The notes: a model not told the origin generated them from the letters alone. A stretch of 64,000 bases of DNA from Bifidobacterium rousetti (GCF_008698235.1 NZ_PEBH01000004.1:62001-126000); one strand, 5' to 3'; shown: positions 18,475-27,850, counted from the first letter of the stretch. Numbers and translations are program-made.

Positions 18475-20523
18475 TCACTTCCAGGTGATGACCGGGGTTT
18501 CGCCGGCGACGGCCGTGAATCCGGAGTGCATGGTCACGTTCTCGGCGTCGCCTTCGCCGGTGACGACGAGCATCGTGGTGGTCGGATGGCCCGCGGCCTT
18601 GATCTTGGCTGGGTCGAAGGTGATCAGCGGATCGCCGCGACGGACCGCGTCGCCGGCCTTGACATGCAGCCGGAAGCCGTCGCCGCCCATCGAGACGGTG
18701 TCGACGCCCACGTGGATGAGCAGTTCGAGGCCGTTGGCGAGCTTCAGTCCGCAGGCGTGGCCGGTGTCGGCCATGACCACGGAGACGGTGGCGTCGGCCG
18801 GGGCGACCACGGTGGTGCCGGTGGGTTCGAAGGCCACGCCGTCGCCGACGATCTTCTTCGAGAAGACGTCGTCGGGCGCCTGATCGATCGGGAGGACGGT
18901 GCCATCGAGGATCGCGGTGAGTTCGGTCGGGGCGGCGTTCTGGTCGGCGGCGTTCTGGTCGGCGGTCTTCTCGGCGGTCGGAGCCGGGGTGGTGTCAACG
19001 GGCGCGACGGACGCGACGGTGGTGCCGGAGACGGCGACCGGCTCGGCCGTGGCGGCGACCGCGTGCTCCTTGCCGAAGCGGTCGACGGCGGTGAGCTTCC
19101 TGCGTCCCACGGCGACAGTGAGCACGAACGGCACGACCACGGCGGTGAGCATCGCGAGCAGGAAGACGCCCCAGAACTGCGGTTTGATGGACAGGATGCC
19201 CGGCAGGCCGCCGACGCCGATCGACGTGGCCTCGACGCCGAGTCCGACGGAGATCATCGCGGCGGAGGCGGAGCCGATCATGCCGCAGATGAGCGGGAAG
19301 CGGTACTTCAGGTTCACGCCGAACAGGGCCGGCTCGGTGACGCCGAGGTAGCAGGAGATGAGGGCGGGGACGTTGACCTGCTGGGCGCGCTCGTTCTTCT
19401 TCTGCAGCACGGCCATGCCGACCACGGCGGAACCCTGCGCGATGTTGGACAGGGCGATCATCGGCCACAGCGCGGTGCCGCCGTACTGGGTGACGAGCTG
19501 GGTGTCGATGGCGTTGGTCATGTGGTGCAGGCCGGTCATGACGACGGGCGCGTAGAGCAGGCCGAAGACGGCGGCGAACAGGACGCGGACGGGGGAGAAG
19601 AGGCCGGCGTAGACGGCGGAGGCGATCCAGTCGCCGATCTTCCAGCCGATCGGGCCGACGATGGTGTGCGCGATGACGACGGCGGGCAGCAGCGAGCACA
19701 GCGGCACGACGATCATGCTGACGACCTCGGGGCAGTGCTTGCGGAAGAAGCGTTCGAGGTAGACGAGCACGAACGCGGCCATCATCGCGGCGATGACCTG
19801 ACCCTGATAGCCGATCATCTGCACCTTGGTGAAGCCGAAGTCCCACACCGGGATGTCCTTGGCGGGCGTGGAGGCCACGGAGAAGCCGTTGAGCAGCTGC
19901 GGGGAGACGAGCGTCAGGCCCAGCACGATGCCGAGGATTTGCGTGGTGCCCATCTTGCGGGTGATGGACCAGCAGATGCCGACCGGGAGCATGTGGAACA
20001 CGGCCTCGCCGATGAGCCACAGGAAGCTGTAGGTGCCGGCCCAGAACTGGGAGATGTCCGCGAGGGACTTGGTGCCGTTCGCGAGGTCGAACGCGCCGGA
20101 GTCGGTGAAGAAGTTGATCTCGCCGATCACGTTGCGGAAGCCGAGGATCAGACCGCCGCAGATCAGGGCGGGAATGATCGGGGCGAAGATCTCGCCGAGC
20201 GTGCCCATGATCTTCTGCGCGACGTTTTGGTTCGACTTGGCGGCGGCCTTGGCCTCGTCCTTGCTCACGCCCTCGATGCCGGAGACGGCGGTGAAGTCCT
20301 TGTAGAACTCGGCCACGTCGTTGCCGATGATGACCTGGAACTGGCCGGCCTGGGTGAAGATGCCCTTGACCGAGACGATCTCCTCGATGGCGGGTTCGTC
20401 GGCCTGCTTCGGGTCGACGAGCACGAACCTCATGCGGGTCATGCAGTGCGTGACGGCCTTGATGTTGGCGGTTCCTCCCACCAGATCGAGCAGGCGCCTG
20501 GCGTCGCCCTCGTACTTGCCCAT
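18475..20523 (-). CDS. treP: PTS trehalose-specific EIIBCA transporter
   Basis: 682 residues. It imports and phosphorylates a disaccharide, here probably trehalose. Order: EIIB (~1-85, phosphorylated Cys in VTHCMTRMRF), EIIC with about ten membrane segments (~110-460), an Ala/Thr/Asn-rich linker with AADQNAADQNAA, and EIIA (~520-682) with the active His in LLIHVGVDTV. The start at 20523 follows AAGGAGAGAC. The fused EIIA means that only HPr and EI are needed from outside; both are encoded 3 kb away. A strong promoter flanked by two operators precedes it. Substrate assignment rests on treC and treR. Confidence 0.88.
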   Translation of the reverse strand: MGKYEGDARRLLDLVGGTANIKAVTHCMTRMRFVLVDPKQADEPAIEEIVSVKGIFTQAGQFQVIIGNDVAEFYKDFTAVSGIEGVSKDEAKAAAKSNQNVAQKIMGTLGEIFAPIIPALICGGLILGFRNVIGEINFFTDSGAFDLANGTKSLADISQFWAGTYSFLWLIGEAVFHMLPVGICWSITRKMGTTQILGIVLGLTLVSPQLLNGFSVASTPAKDIPVWDFGFTKVQMIGYQGQVIAAMMAAFVLVYLERFFRKHCPEVVSMIVVPLCSLLPAVVIAHTIVGPIGWKIGDWIASAVYAGLFSPVRVLFAAVFGLLYAPVVMTGLHHMTNAIDTQLVTQYGGTALWPMIALSNIAQGSAVVGMAVLQKKNERAQQVNVPALISCYLGVTEPALFGVNLKYRFPLICGMIGSASAAMISVGLGVEATSIGVGGLPGILSIKPQFWGVFLLAMLTAVVVPFVLTVAVGRRKLTAVDRFGKEHAVAATAEPVAVSGTTVASVAPVDTTPAPTAEKTADQNAADQNAAPTELTAILDGTVLPIDQAPDDVFSKKIVGDGVAFEPTGTTVVAPADATVSVVMADTGHACGLKLANGLELLIHVGVDTVSMGGDGFRLHVKAGDAVRRGDPLITFDPAKIKAAGHPTTTMLVVTGEGDAENVTMHSGFTAVAGETPVITWK

Positions 20524-20616
20524 ATGTCTCTCCTTGACCTGACCCCCGCGGGGGGTGCTTCGTTGCTTGCCGTTGTCGTTTGTGGGTCGGGGTGATTCGC
20601 CGTGAATCACACCTCA

Positions 20617-20658
20617 ACTTGTTTGAACAAGTATAAGTAACTTGTTTGAACAAGTCAA
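20617..20658 (-). promoter_or_regulatory. treP promoter with two TreR operators
   Basis: On the minus strand TTGACT (20658-20653), 17 bp and TATACT (20635-20630) form a near-consensus sigma-70 promoter. Two identical perfect palindromes ACTTGTTTGAACAAGT lie at 20640-20655 (over the -35) and 20617-20632 (over the -10 and start), spaced 23 bp. This is a textbook repressor layout for the GntR-type TreR encoded next door. Confidence 0.88.
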
Positions 20659-20707
20659 TCCGCGTGTCGAGGGGACGCGGGGTCGGCGTGTCGTTGGGGC
20701 GGTCGTC

Positions 20708-20853
20708 TCTCCCCCAGTCAGCTGTCGCTGACAGCCCGTCCTGCAATTAAGGACGCGCTGTGCGCGCGTTTCTGCTGGCTCGCCTGTCGGCTCGCACGCT
20801 GCCTACAAACAGCCCTGCTGTTTGCTTCACGGCAGCGTCCCATCAGAGGGGGG
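20708..20853. repeat. Dispersed repeat family 1, long copy
   Basis: About 146 bp. The ends match the short copies (CCCCCAGTCAGC ... TCAGAGGGGG). The centre holds GGCTCGCCTGTCGGCTCGCAC and an ACAGCCCTGCTGTTTGC hairpin. The inner part recurs inverted at 30842-30989. It sits between the treP and treR promoters and fills most of this 453-bp gap. Confidence 0.75.
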
Positions 20854-20909
20854 CGGGTTGGTCGTCCTTGAGTGTCGGAAGGTTGCTCGCCTTTCTTGGC
20901 GAGGGATAC

Positions 20910-20936
20910 TAGAATCGACAAGACGTTTAAACAAGT
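20910..20936 (+). promoter_or_regulatory. treR promoter with TreR operator
   Basis: A -10 box TAGAAT (20910-20915) is followed at once by AGACGTTTAAACAAGT (20921-20936). This matches the treP operators in the right half and more weakly in the left. It predicts autoregulation. Confidence 0.7.
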
Positions 20937-20976
20937 GGTGATGAGATGGGACTGCTGGGGAGGGGGCGAACGACGC

Positions 20977-21708
20977 ATGCCGAAGGCGAAGTACGACGAC
21001 ATCTATCGCGATCTGAAGGAGCGGATCGAACAGGAGGAGTACGCCTACCAGTCGCTGCTACCCAGTGAGAACGAGCTGGCCGCGCGGTACGACTGCTCGC
21101 GCAACACCGTGCGCCGCGCGATCGCCCAACTGGCCTCGGACGGTTACGTGCAGTCGATGCACGGCCGTGGCGTGCGCACCATCTACCAGCCGGTCGAGCA
21201 GGCCGCGTTCACCGTCGGCGGGATCGAGTCGTTCAAGGAATCCGTCGCGCGCAACCATCGCGTGGCTTCGACCGAGGTGTTGGAGTTCCGCCACGTCATC
21301 GCCGACGCCAAGCTCGCCGCCCGCACCGGATTCGAGGAGGGCGCGTCGCTGACCTACATCCTGCGCCTGCGCCTGCTCGACGGCGAACCGCTCATCCTCG
21401 ACCACAACTATTTCCGTTCGGACATCGCCAAGGGGCTGACCGAGGACATCGCGCGGGCGTCGGTCTACGACTATCTGGAGGGCGAGCTGGGCATCGTCAT
21501 CACCACCAGCAAACGCACGATGACCGTGGAGAAGGTCACCGCGCAGGACCGCCGCTATCTCGACCTCAAAGGCTACAACTGCCTGGCCGTCATCACCGGC
21601 CAGACCTACGACGACCACGGCGTCCAATTCGAATGGACCCAATCCCGCCACCGCCCCGACTACTTCCGCTTCCAGGACGTAGCCACCCGCACCCGCCCGG
21701 GCGTGTAG
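20977..21708 (+). CDS. treR: Trehalose operon repressor, GntR family (HutC/TreR type)
   Basis: 243 residues. The N-terminal winged helix (~5-70) contains LLPSENELAARYDCSRNTVRRAI and ends GYVQSMHGRGVRT, the GntR signature. The C-terminal UTRA effector domain (~95-235) would bind trehalose-6-phosphate. The start at 20977 gives the normal TreR N-terminus (MPKAKYDDIY) after a GGGGAGGGGG stretch; an upstream in-frame ATG would add residues overlapping the operator. Divergent from treP-treC, with matching operators in both promoters. Confidence 0.88.
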   Translation: MPKAKYDDIYRDLKERIEQEEYAYQSLLPSENELAARYDCSRNTVRRAIAQLASDGYVQSMHGRGVRTIYQPVEQAAFTVGGIESFKESVARNHRVASTEVLEFRHVIADAKLAARTGFEEGASLTYILRLRLLDGEPLILDHNYFRSDIAKGLTEDIARASVYDYLEGELGIVITTSKRTMTVEKVTAQDRRYLDLKGYNCLAVITGQTYDDHGVQFEWTQSRHRPDYFRFQDVATRTRPGV

Positions 21709-21752
21709 GAATAACGAATAACGAATGAATCGGAAACATATGCACGGAAGGA

Positions 21753-21839
21753 GGTGTGGTGGCCGCGGGGCGAGGCGCGACCGTAGGCTTGGCCGAACGG
21801 CCTTGAGTGTGTCGTGCATCGTCCCGCGGCCACCACACC
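21753..21839. other. Long perfect hairpin after treR
   Basis: GGTGTGGTGGCCGCGGG (21753-21769) pairs exactly with 21823-21839. The ~53-nt loop contains a further GGCCGAACGGCC hairpin. No T tract follows on the + strand. It could be a terminator, a small structured RNA or a repeat. Nothing else is seen in this gap apart from the family 1 repeat. Confidence 0.6.
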
Positions 21840-21875
21840 GGTTACCGGGGCGGACTGAAGACGTGTCGGCGCTGT

Positions 21876-21927
21876 GACTACCCCTCAGACCCGCTTCGCG
21901 GGCCAGCTCCCCTGACAAGGGGAGCCA
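21876..21927. repeat. Dispersed repeat family 1, short copy
   Basis: Nearly identical to 5606-5656, with one substitution (CAGACCC for CAGTCCC). It lies at the 3' end of the LacI regulator gene. Confidence 0.8.
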
Positions 21928-21936
21928 AGATGGTTC

Positions 21937-22947
21937 CTACCGCTTGGTGGAGGAGACGCGCACGATGAGCTGCGGGGGCAGGGAGACGTGCAAGGGGTGG
22001 CCGGGGCCGGATTCGATGAGTCGCAGGGCCTCGGAGACGATCTGCGCGTAGGGCGGGCGGACCGAGGTCATCGTCGGCAGGGACGCCGAGGCGATGGGGG
22101 AGTCGTTGTAGCCGACGACCTTGATGTCCTCGGGCACGTTCATGCCGAGCGCGTGCAGGGCCATCATCACGCCGAACGCGATCGTGTCGTCGGCGCAGAC
22201 GACCGCATCGGGGTGGCCGCGCTCGCCGAACAGGCGGATCGTGCAGTCGAATCCGCGCGTGACCGTGCGATCGCCGAATCGGTTCCAGTCGCTGTCGGTG
22301 GTGAGTCCGGCGGCGCGTACCTGCGTGTGGAACATCGCGAACAGCTCGGCCGACTCGAACGAGACCTCCTTGCCGGCGAGGTACGCGACCGAGCGCACGC
22401 CCTGTTCGGCCAGATGCCGGATGATCGCCTCCATCGCGGTGTTCTCGTCGATGGAGACCATGTTCGTGCGGAAGGAGCGCTGGCGGCCGCCCACCTGCAC
22501 GATCGGGATGGAGTCGGCGTACTTGTCGAACACCTGCGACAGGTCGGCGCCGGCGGAGGTGACGACGATGAGCCCGTCCACCTTGCGCGAGCAGAGCGCG
22601 TCGATGCGGTCGATCTGCGTGGCCTCGTCGGCGCCGATGCCGAGCAGGAGCTGGCGGCTGTCGTCGTCGACGGTCGGTTCCAGCTCGTCGAGGAGCCCGG
22701 CGGAGAAGTTGTCGGAGGCGGTGGGGATGACCAGTCCGATCGTGTTGGTCACGTCGGAGCGCAGGGCGCTGGCCGCGTAGTTGACGGAGTAGTGGAGTTC
22801 GGCGGCGGCCCTGCGCACGCGCGCCGCGATCTCGTCGTCCTTGGACCGCCGGCCGGAGAGCACGCGCGACACCGTGGCGGTGGAGACGTTCGCCAGCGTG
22901 GCGACCTCCACGATGGATGCCTGGGACTTCGATGCCCGGTTGGCCAT
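21937..22947 (-). CDS. LacI-family transcriptional regulator
   Basis: 336 residues. The N-terminal HTH (ASIVEVATLANVSTATVSRVLSG split over residues ~10-32) with the hinge SAGRR-like LSGRRSKDD is typical LacI. Residues ~65-330 form the periplasmic-binding-protein-like sensor (NTIGLVIPTASDNF ...). The start at 22947 follows GGAAGAG. It is separated from ptsH by a terminator, so it has its own promoter. It may act on PTS or nearby sugar genes, but I found no matching palindrome that identifies its targets. The effector is unknown. Confidence 0.88.
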   Translation of the reverse strand: MANRASKSQASIVEVATLANVSTATVSRVLSGRRSKDDEIAARVRRAAAELHYSVNYAASALRSDVTNTIGLVIPTASDNFSAGLLDELEPTVDDDSRQLLLGIGADEATQIDRIDALCSRKVDGLIVVTSAGADLSQVFDKYADSIPIVQVGGRQRSFRTNMVSIDENTAMEAIIRHLAEQGVRSVAYLAGKEVSFESAELFAMFHTQVRAAGLTTDSDWNRFGDRTVTRGFDCTIRLFGERGHPDAVVCADDTIAFGVMMALHALGMNVPEDIKVVGYNDSPIASASLPTMTSVRPPYAQIVSEALRLIESGPGHPLHVSLPPQLIVRVSSTKR

Positions 22948-23030
22948 AAGCTGCTCTTCCGTTTCTGGAATTGATATCCGGTGTGGTGTGATCCGCGGGC
23001 GAACCCGGTGCAACCCGCTTGAAAAACGAA

Positions 23031-23070
23031 TTCGCCGCCCGGCACAGCATCATAGCGCGCGGGCGGCGAA
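23031..23070 (-). terminator. ptsH intrinsic terminator
   Basis: TTCGCCGCCCG (23031-23041) pairs perfectly with 23060-23070. On the minus strand it is followed by TTCGTTTTTC, the expected T-rich tail. Confidence 0.82.
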
Positions 23071-23142
23071 CACGTTGGAATAGGGGAAAGGATCGGACGT
23101 CACCATGCGCTTGTGGCGTCCGAAGAGTTCAGATGCGCCGGA

Positions 23143-23409
23143 TCACTCGGCCTTGGTCAGGGTCTCGACCAGGGAGTCGGCGACGGCCTCGGCGTTGTCG
23201 CCCTCGACGGTCAGGTTGACGGTGTCGCCCTGCTTGATGCCCAGGCCCATGATGGACAGGATGGAGCCGGCCGGAACGGGGGCGCCGCCCTCCTTGGCGA
23301 TGGTGACCGTGCAGCCGGAGGCGGTGACGGCCTGAGCGAATTCGGCGGCCGGACGGGCGTGGATGCCGACGGGGTCGTTGATCACGGTGGAACGGGTTGC
23401 AGTTGCCAT
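23143..23409 (-). CDS. ptsH: Phosphocarrier protein HPr
   Basis: 88 residues. It carries phosphate from EI to the sugar-specific EIIA domains. His17 in NDPVGIHARPAAEF is the phosphorylated histidine (His15 in classic numbering). The regulatory-serine region reads ILSIMGLGIKQGD. The start at 23409 follows AAAGGAGTGCTC. Divergent from ptsI, and both have the same AAAGGAGTGCTC leader. It serves the trehalose EIIBCA nearby. Confidence 0.95.
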   Translation of the reverse strand: MATATRSTVINDPVGIHARPAAEFAQAVTASGCTVTIAKEGGAPVPAGSILSIMGLGIKQGDTVNLTVEGDNAEAVADSLVETLTKAE

Positions 23410-23666
23410 AGGGAGCACTCCTTTATGTCTGTATGTTGTTGTCGCGCGCGATCGTCTATCGATGACGTCTCGCGCTGAAAGAAACTATAGCACAGTTTTT
23501 CACGACACGCAGAAAACGATTACCGGTATTGCTGGAATAATTTTTCTGTGTATACTGACACTGTCGGTAAATGGATTACACGCCATTACACCGCTGGCCG
23601 GCATCGCGGAACGAACCGCGCGCCGCCGGTCAGGACAAGACATAAGACATAAAGGAGTGCTCGATC
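23410..23666. promoter_or_regulatory. Divergent ptsH/ptsI promoter region
   Basis: AT-rich for this genome. Rightward for ptsI: TTGCTG (23529-23534), 16 bp, TATACT (23551-23556). Leftward for ptsH: a -10 TATAGT (minus strand, 23489-23484) without a clear -35. The ptsI leader is about 100 nt. Confidence 0.65.
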
Positions 23667-25322
23667 ATGGTTATCACCGGAAGTGGAATCGGACGTGGAG
23701 TCGCCGTCGGCAAGGTCATTCGCATGGCCCCGCCGCTGGAGGAGCCGGCGGACGTGCGCCGCGACGCATCCATCAGCGCGGTCGTGGAGAACGATCGCGT
23801 CACCAAGGCCCTCGCCACCGTCAACGCGGAGCTGAACCGCCGCGCCGAGGAGGCCAAGAACGGCGATGAAGGCGCCAAGCAGGCCGCTCCGATCCTCGAG
23901 GCGATCGCCATGTTCGCCTCCGATCCGTCGCTCGCCACCTCCATCCAGAACCTCGTCAACGGCGGCAAGACCGGTGAGCGTGCGGTGCTCGAGGGCTTCG
24001 CCCAGGTCGAGGAGATGTTCAGGATGATCGGCGGCTACCAGGCCGAGCGCGCCGCCGACCTGCACGACGTCGGCCAGCGCGTCATCGCCGAGCTGCGCGG
24101 CGTGCCCGCGCCGGGTGTGCCGGATTCCGAGGAGCCGTTCGTGCTCGTCGCCGACGATCTTTCCCCCGCCGACACCTCCTCGCTGGACCTTGAGAAGACC
24201 CTTGCGATCGTCACCTCGCAGGGCGGTCCGACCTCCCACACCGCGATCCTGGCCCGCGCCCGCGGCATCGTCGCGGTCGTCTCCGCGGCCGGCGCCGAGG
24301 ACTTGAAGAACGGCGAGACCGTGATCGTCAACGCCGCCAAGGGCGAGGTCGTCACCGAGCCGACCGAGGAGCAGATCGACGAGGCCGAGCACGCCAAGGC
24401 GAAGGCCGCCAGGGCCAAGGAGCTGCGCGGTCAGGCCGGCGGCACCAAGGACGGCCATCACGTCCCGCTGCTCGCCAACCTCGGCAAGCCGGCCGACGGC
24501 AAGACCGCCATCGAGTACGGCGCGGAGGGCGTGGGCCTGTTCCGCTCCGAGTTCCTGTTCATCGGCAACGCCGAGCCGCCGAGCGTCGAGGAGCAGACCA
24601 AGGCCTACACCGAGCTGCTCGCGCAGTTCCCCGGCAAGAAGGTCGTCATCCGCATGCTGGACGCCGGCGCCGACAAGCCGCTGCCGTTCCTGACCCCGGA
24701 GGACGAGCCGAACCCGGCCCTCGGCCTGCGTGGCCTGCGCACCCTGCGCGTGCACAAGGAGGTCCTCGAAGGCCAGCTCAAGGCCCTCGCCGCCGCCGAC
24801 GCGCAGACCGACGCCGACCTGTGGGTCATGGCCCCGATGGTCGCCGACGAGCATGAGGCCGCGTACTTCGTCAAGCTCGGCAAGAGCTTCGGCCTGAAGA
24901 AGGTCGGCGTCATGGCCGAGGTCCCGTCCATCGCCCTGATGGCCGACAAGGTGGCCGAGGTCGCCGACTTCGTCTCCATCGGCACCAACGACCTGACCCA
25001 GTACACGATGGCCGCCGACCGCATCCTCGGCTCCGTCTCCAACTACCAGACCGCATGGCACCCGGCGGTCCTGCGCGCGATCAAGCTGATCGCCGACGCG
25101 GGCAACGCCCACGGCATGCCGGTCGGCGTGTGCGGCGAGGCCGCGGCCGATCCGGATCTGGCCGTCGTGCTGACCGGTCTCGGCGTCAACTCGCTGTCCA
25201 TGACCCCGGTGGCGCTGGACGACGTGCGCGCCCAACTCGCCGAAGTCACCTTCGAGGAGGCCAAGGCCAAGGCCGAGGCCGCCCTGAACGGCGACTTCTA
25301 CAAGCCGGCCTGGGGCGACTGA
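23667..25322 (+). CDS. ptsI: PTS enzyme I
   Basis: 551 residues, slightly shorter than the usual ~570. It transfers phosphate from phosphoenolpyruvate to HPr. The N-terminal domain holds the phospho-His in GGPTSHTAILAR (~residue 190). The C-terminal PEP-binding barrel has GAEGVGLFRSEFLF (~290), the RMLDAGADKPLPFL signature (~330), FVSIGTNDLTQYTMAADR (~440) and the catalytic Cys in PVGVCGEAAADP (~490). The start follows AAAGGAGTGCTC. Confidence 0.96.
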   Translation: MVITGSGIGRGVAVGKVIRMAPPLEEPADVRRDASISAVVENDRVTKALATVNAELNRRAEEAKNGDEGAKQAAPILEAIAMFASDPSLATSIQNLVNGGKTGERAVLEGFAQVEEMFRMIGGYQAERAADLHDVGQRVIAELRGVPAPGVPDSEEPFVLVADDLSPADTSSLDLEKTLAIVTSQGGPTSHTAILARARGIVAVVSAAGAEDLKNGETVIVNAAKGEVVTEPTEEQIDEAEHAKAKAARAKELRGQAGGTKDGHHVPLLANLGKPADGKTAIEYGAEGVGLFRSEFLFIGNAEPPSVEEQTKAYTELLAQFPGKKVVIRMLDAGADKPLPFLTPEDEPNPALGLRGLRTLRVHKEVLEGQLKALAAADAQTDADLWVMAPMVADEHEAAYFVKLGKSFGLKKVGVMAEVPSIALMADKVAEVADFVSIGTNDLTQYTMAADRILGSVSNYQTAWHPAVLRAIKLIADAGNAHGMPVGVCGEAAADPDLAVVLTGLGVNSLSMTPVALDDVRAQLAEVTFEEAKAKAEAALNGDFYKPAWGD

Positions 25323-25451
25323 TCTCATTGGCCGGGGCGTACGGTCCCGGCCCCATCCCCGCCTCCCGGCGCCGCGCTCCGAACGGTGCGCCGGGCGGCG
25401 ATGACCCAACAGACGTGATCCGGCTTCCCCTTCATCCGGATCACCACTTGC

Positions 25452-25512
25452 AGCCCGGCTCCGGGCGGCGGGAATGAGCACTCCCCGCCGCCCGGGGCCG
25501 GGCTTCCTTTTA
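25452..25512 (+). terminator. ptsI intrinsic terminator
   Basis: AGCCCGGCTCCGGGCGGCGG (from 25452) pairs with 25483-25504 around a ~10-nt loop and runs into TCCTTTTATT. A very stable GC stem. Confidence 0.82.
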
Positions 25513-25594
25513 TTCGGCATGTTCTTCCCGGCGGACCCACCCGGCGAACCCGGCGAATCACGCGCGCAACGTGGCACGCGATACACTGGAGCGT

Positions 25595-26149
25595 ATGAAG
25601 ATCTCCGCTGATTTCACCGTCATCCCCGACGATTTCGCCAAGGCGGCCGCGCCCGAATACCGCGCGGGTGGCGTGCCCGTCATCTCCTTCCCCTTCTACG
25701 TCGACGAGGTGGACCCCGACGCGAAGTACCTGCATTGGACGTTCACCGACCCGGACTCGATCCCGGTGTGCGGCTTCGAATGGATCCACTGGACCGTCGC
25801 GAACCTGCCGATCGACGCGCTGATGTTCGACTTCAACGACTCGCACGCCCTGTCGATCCCGCCGGACTTCTCCCGCCAGATGCCCGCGATGATCCCCGAG
25901 GCGGTGCAGGGCCGCAACTCCTCGGCCTCGAGGTTCGTCGGCCGCGAGAACGACCCGGCCGTCATCATGCGCTACAACGGCCCGCAGCCGCCGGACAAGG
26001 ACCACGACTACTACCTGCACGTCTGGGCCACCAAGGAGCCGCTGCCCGGCCTCAATCAGGGATTCTGGATGAACGAGCTGCTGCACCGGCTGCGCGAGTC
26101 GGGGGAGCAGGCCGATCAGGCCGGCATCTTCCTGACCGGCAGGGCGTGA
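25595..26149 (+). CDS. YbhB/YbcL-family phosphatidylethanolamine-binding-like protein
   Basis: 184 residues. The PEBP fold is indicated by the segment YLHWTFTDPDS, by FEWIHWTVANLP in place of the family HWV motif, and by the DHDYYLHVWATKEPLPG strand. These proteins bind small anions; their bacterial role is unclear. The ATG at 25595 has GGAG only 5 bp upstream. No signal peptide, so cytoplasmic. A single gene between ptsI and the dipeptidase. Confidence 0.82.
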   Translation: MKISADFTVIPDDFAKAAAPEYRAGGVPVISFPFYVDEVDPDAKYLHWTFTDPDSIPVCGFEWIHWTVANLPIDALMFDFNDSHALSIPPDFSRQMPAMIPEAVQGRNSSASRFVGRENDPAVIMRYNGPQPPDKDHDYYLHVWATKEPLPGLNQGFWMNELLHRLRESGEQADQAGIFLTGRA

Positions 26150-26219
26150 CGACGCGCCGATCGCTGTAAAGCATCATTGAGCATCATCGAAGACAACAAG
26201 AAAGGACACCCATCCAACC

Positions 26220-27839
26220 ATGGCCTGCACCACGATTCTGGTCGGCAAGGACGCGAGCTACGACGGCTCGACCATCATCGCCCGCAACGAGGATTCCGCC
26301 AACGGCGAGTTCAACCCCAAGCAGTTCCTCGTCATCACGCCCGAGGAGCAGCCGCGCACGTACACGTCGGTGATCTCCCATGTGACCATCGAGCTGCCGG
26401 ACGACCCGCTGCAGTACACGTCCGTGCCGAACGCGGACCGCAAGGAGGGCATCTGGGGCGAGGCCGGCGTCAACGAGGCCAACGTCGCGATGAGCGCCAC
26501 CGAGACCCTGACGACCAACGAGCGCGTGCTTGGCGCCGACCCGTTCGTCGAACTCGTGCCCGCCAAGGGCAAGCCCGGCGAGGACGGCTACGAGCCGGAG
26601 ATTCCCGGCGGCATCGGCGAGGAGGACTTCCTCACCATCGTCCTGCCGTACGTGAGGACCGCGCGCGAGGGCGTGGCCCGACTGGGCGCGCTGCTCGAGG
26701 AGTACGGCACCTACGAGATGAACGGCGTCGCGTTCTCCGATGCGGACGAGATCTGGTGGCTCGAGACCGTCGGCGGCCACCACTGGATCGCCAAGCGCGT
26801 GCCGGACGAGGCGTACGTGACGATGCCGAACCAGCTTGGCATCGACGAGTTCGATCTCGACGACGCGCTGGGCGATCAGGAGGACCACATGTGCTCCGAG
26901 GATCTCGCCGAGTTCATCGAGGAGAACCACCTCGACCTCGCCGTCGAGAACACCACGCCGTTCAACCCGCGCGACGCCTTCGGCTCCCACTCCGACTCCG
27001 ACCACGTCTACAACACGCCGCGCGCGTGGTGGATGCAGCGCTTCCTCAACCCGTACGACGAGGTGTGGGACGGCCCGGACGCCGACCACTCCCCGGAGAA
27101 CAACGACATCCCGTGGGCCCGCCAGCCCGAGCGCAAGGTGACCATCGAGGACATCAAGTACGTCCTCTCCGGCCACTACCAGGGCACCCCGTACGATCCG
27201 TACGGCAAGCTCGGCGACGAGCACACCCGCCACATGTACCGTCCGATCGGCATCAACCGCCAGAGCCAGCTCGCGGTCATGCAGATCCGCCCGTATCGCC
27301 CGCAGGCCAACCGCGCGATCCAGTGGATGGCGTACGGCTCCAACCCGTTCAACACGCTCGTGCCGTTCTACCCGAACGTCGACGTGACGCCGGCCTACCT
27401 CGCCGACACCACCACGCGCGTGACCACCGAGAACTTCTACTGGGCCAACCGCGTGATCGCCGCTCTGTGCGACGGCGCGTTCGCCGACACGTCCAACGCG
27501 GTCGAGCGCTACCAGCAGAAAACCGGCGCGCTGGGCCACCGCCTCGTCTCCGCCACCGACGAGCAGGTCGCGCGCCTGGGCCTGACGGCCGCCGAGGAGG
27601 AGGCCGAGTCCGCCGCCGAGGCCGAGTTCGAGGCCGACAACGTGGACGGCGACGTGCAGCCGCTCGAGCCGGAGGAGATCATCGAGGCCGTGCGCAACGA
27701 GGAGGTCCGTGGTATTCTCGCCGCAGCCAACCAGACCATGGCCGACCAGCTCAAGGTCGAAACCGAGAAGCTGCTCGACTCCGTGCTGTACACGCGGTCC
27801 ATGGCCATGAAGAACGGCTTCCACATGTCCGACTTCTGA
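26220..27839 (+). CDS. C69-family dipeptidase (PepD type)
   Basis: 539 residues. It hydrolyses dipeptides in the cytoplasm. MACTTILVGKDASYDGS at the N-terminus places the nucleophile Cys at residue 3 and includes the conserved ARNED motif. The length and middle segments match Lactobacillus PepD-like enzymes. The start at 26220 follows AAAGGACACCC. A strongly acidic, Glu-rich stretch (~460-500) precedes the C-terminus. Monocistronic; the inverted pair of family 1 repeats follows. Confidence 0.9.
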   Translation: MACTTILVGKDASYDGSTIIARNEDSANGEFNPKQFLVITPEEQPRTYTSVISHVTIELPDDPLQYTSVPNADRKEGIWGEAGVNEANVAMSATETLTTNERVLGADPFVELVPAKGKPGEDGYEPEIPGGIGEEDFLTIVLPYVRTAREGVARLGALLEEYGTYEMNGVAFSDADEIWWLETVGGHHWIAKRVPDEAYVTMPNQLGIDEFDLDDALGDQEDHMCSEDLAEFIEENHLDLAVENTTPFNPRDAFGSHSDSDHVYNTPRAWWMQRFLNPYDEVWDGPDADHSPENNDIPWARQPERKVTIEDIKYVLSGHYQGTPYDPYGKLGDEHTRHMYRPIGINRQSQLAVMQIRPYRPQANRAIQWMAYGSNPFNTLVPFYPNVDVTPAYLADTTTRVTTENFYWANRVIAALCDGAFADTSNAVERYQQKTGALGHRLVSATDEQVARLGLTAAEEEAESAAEAEFEADNVDGDVQPLEPEEIIEAVRNEEVRGILAAANQTMADQLKVETEKLLDSVLYTRSMAMKNGFHMSDF

Positions 27840-27850
27840 TTCACTGTCTT

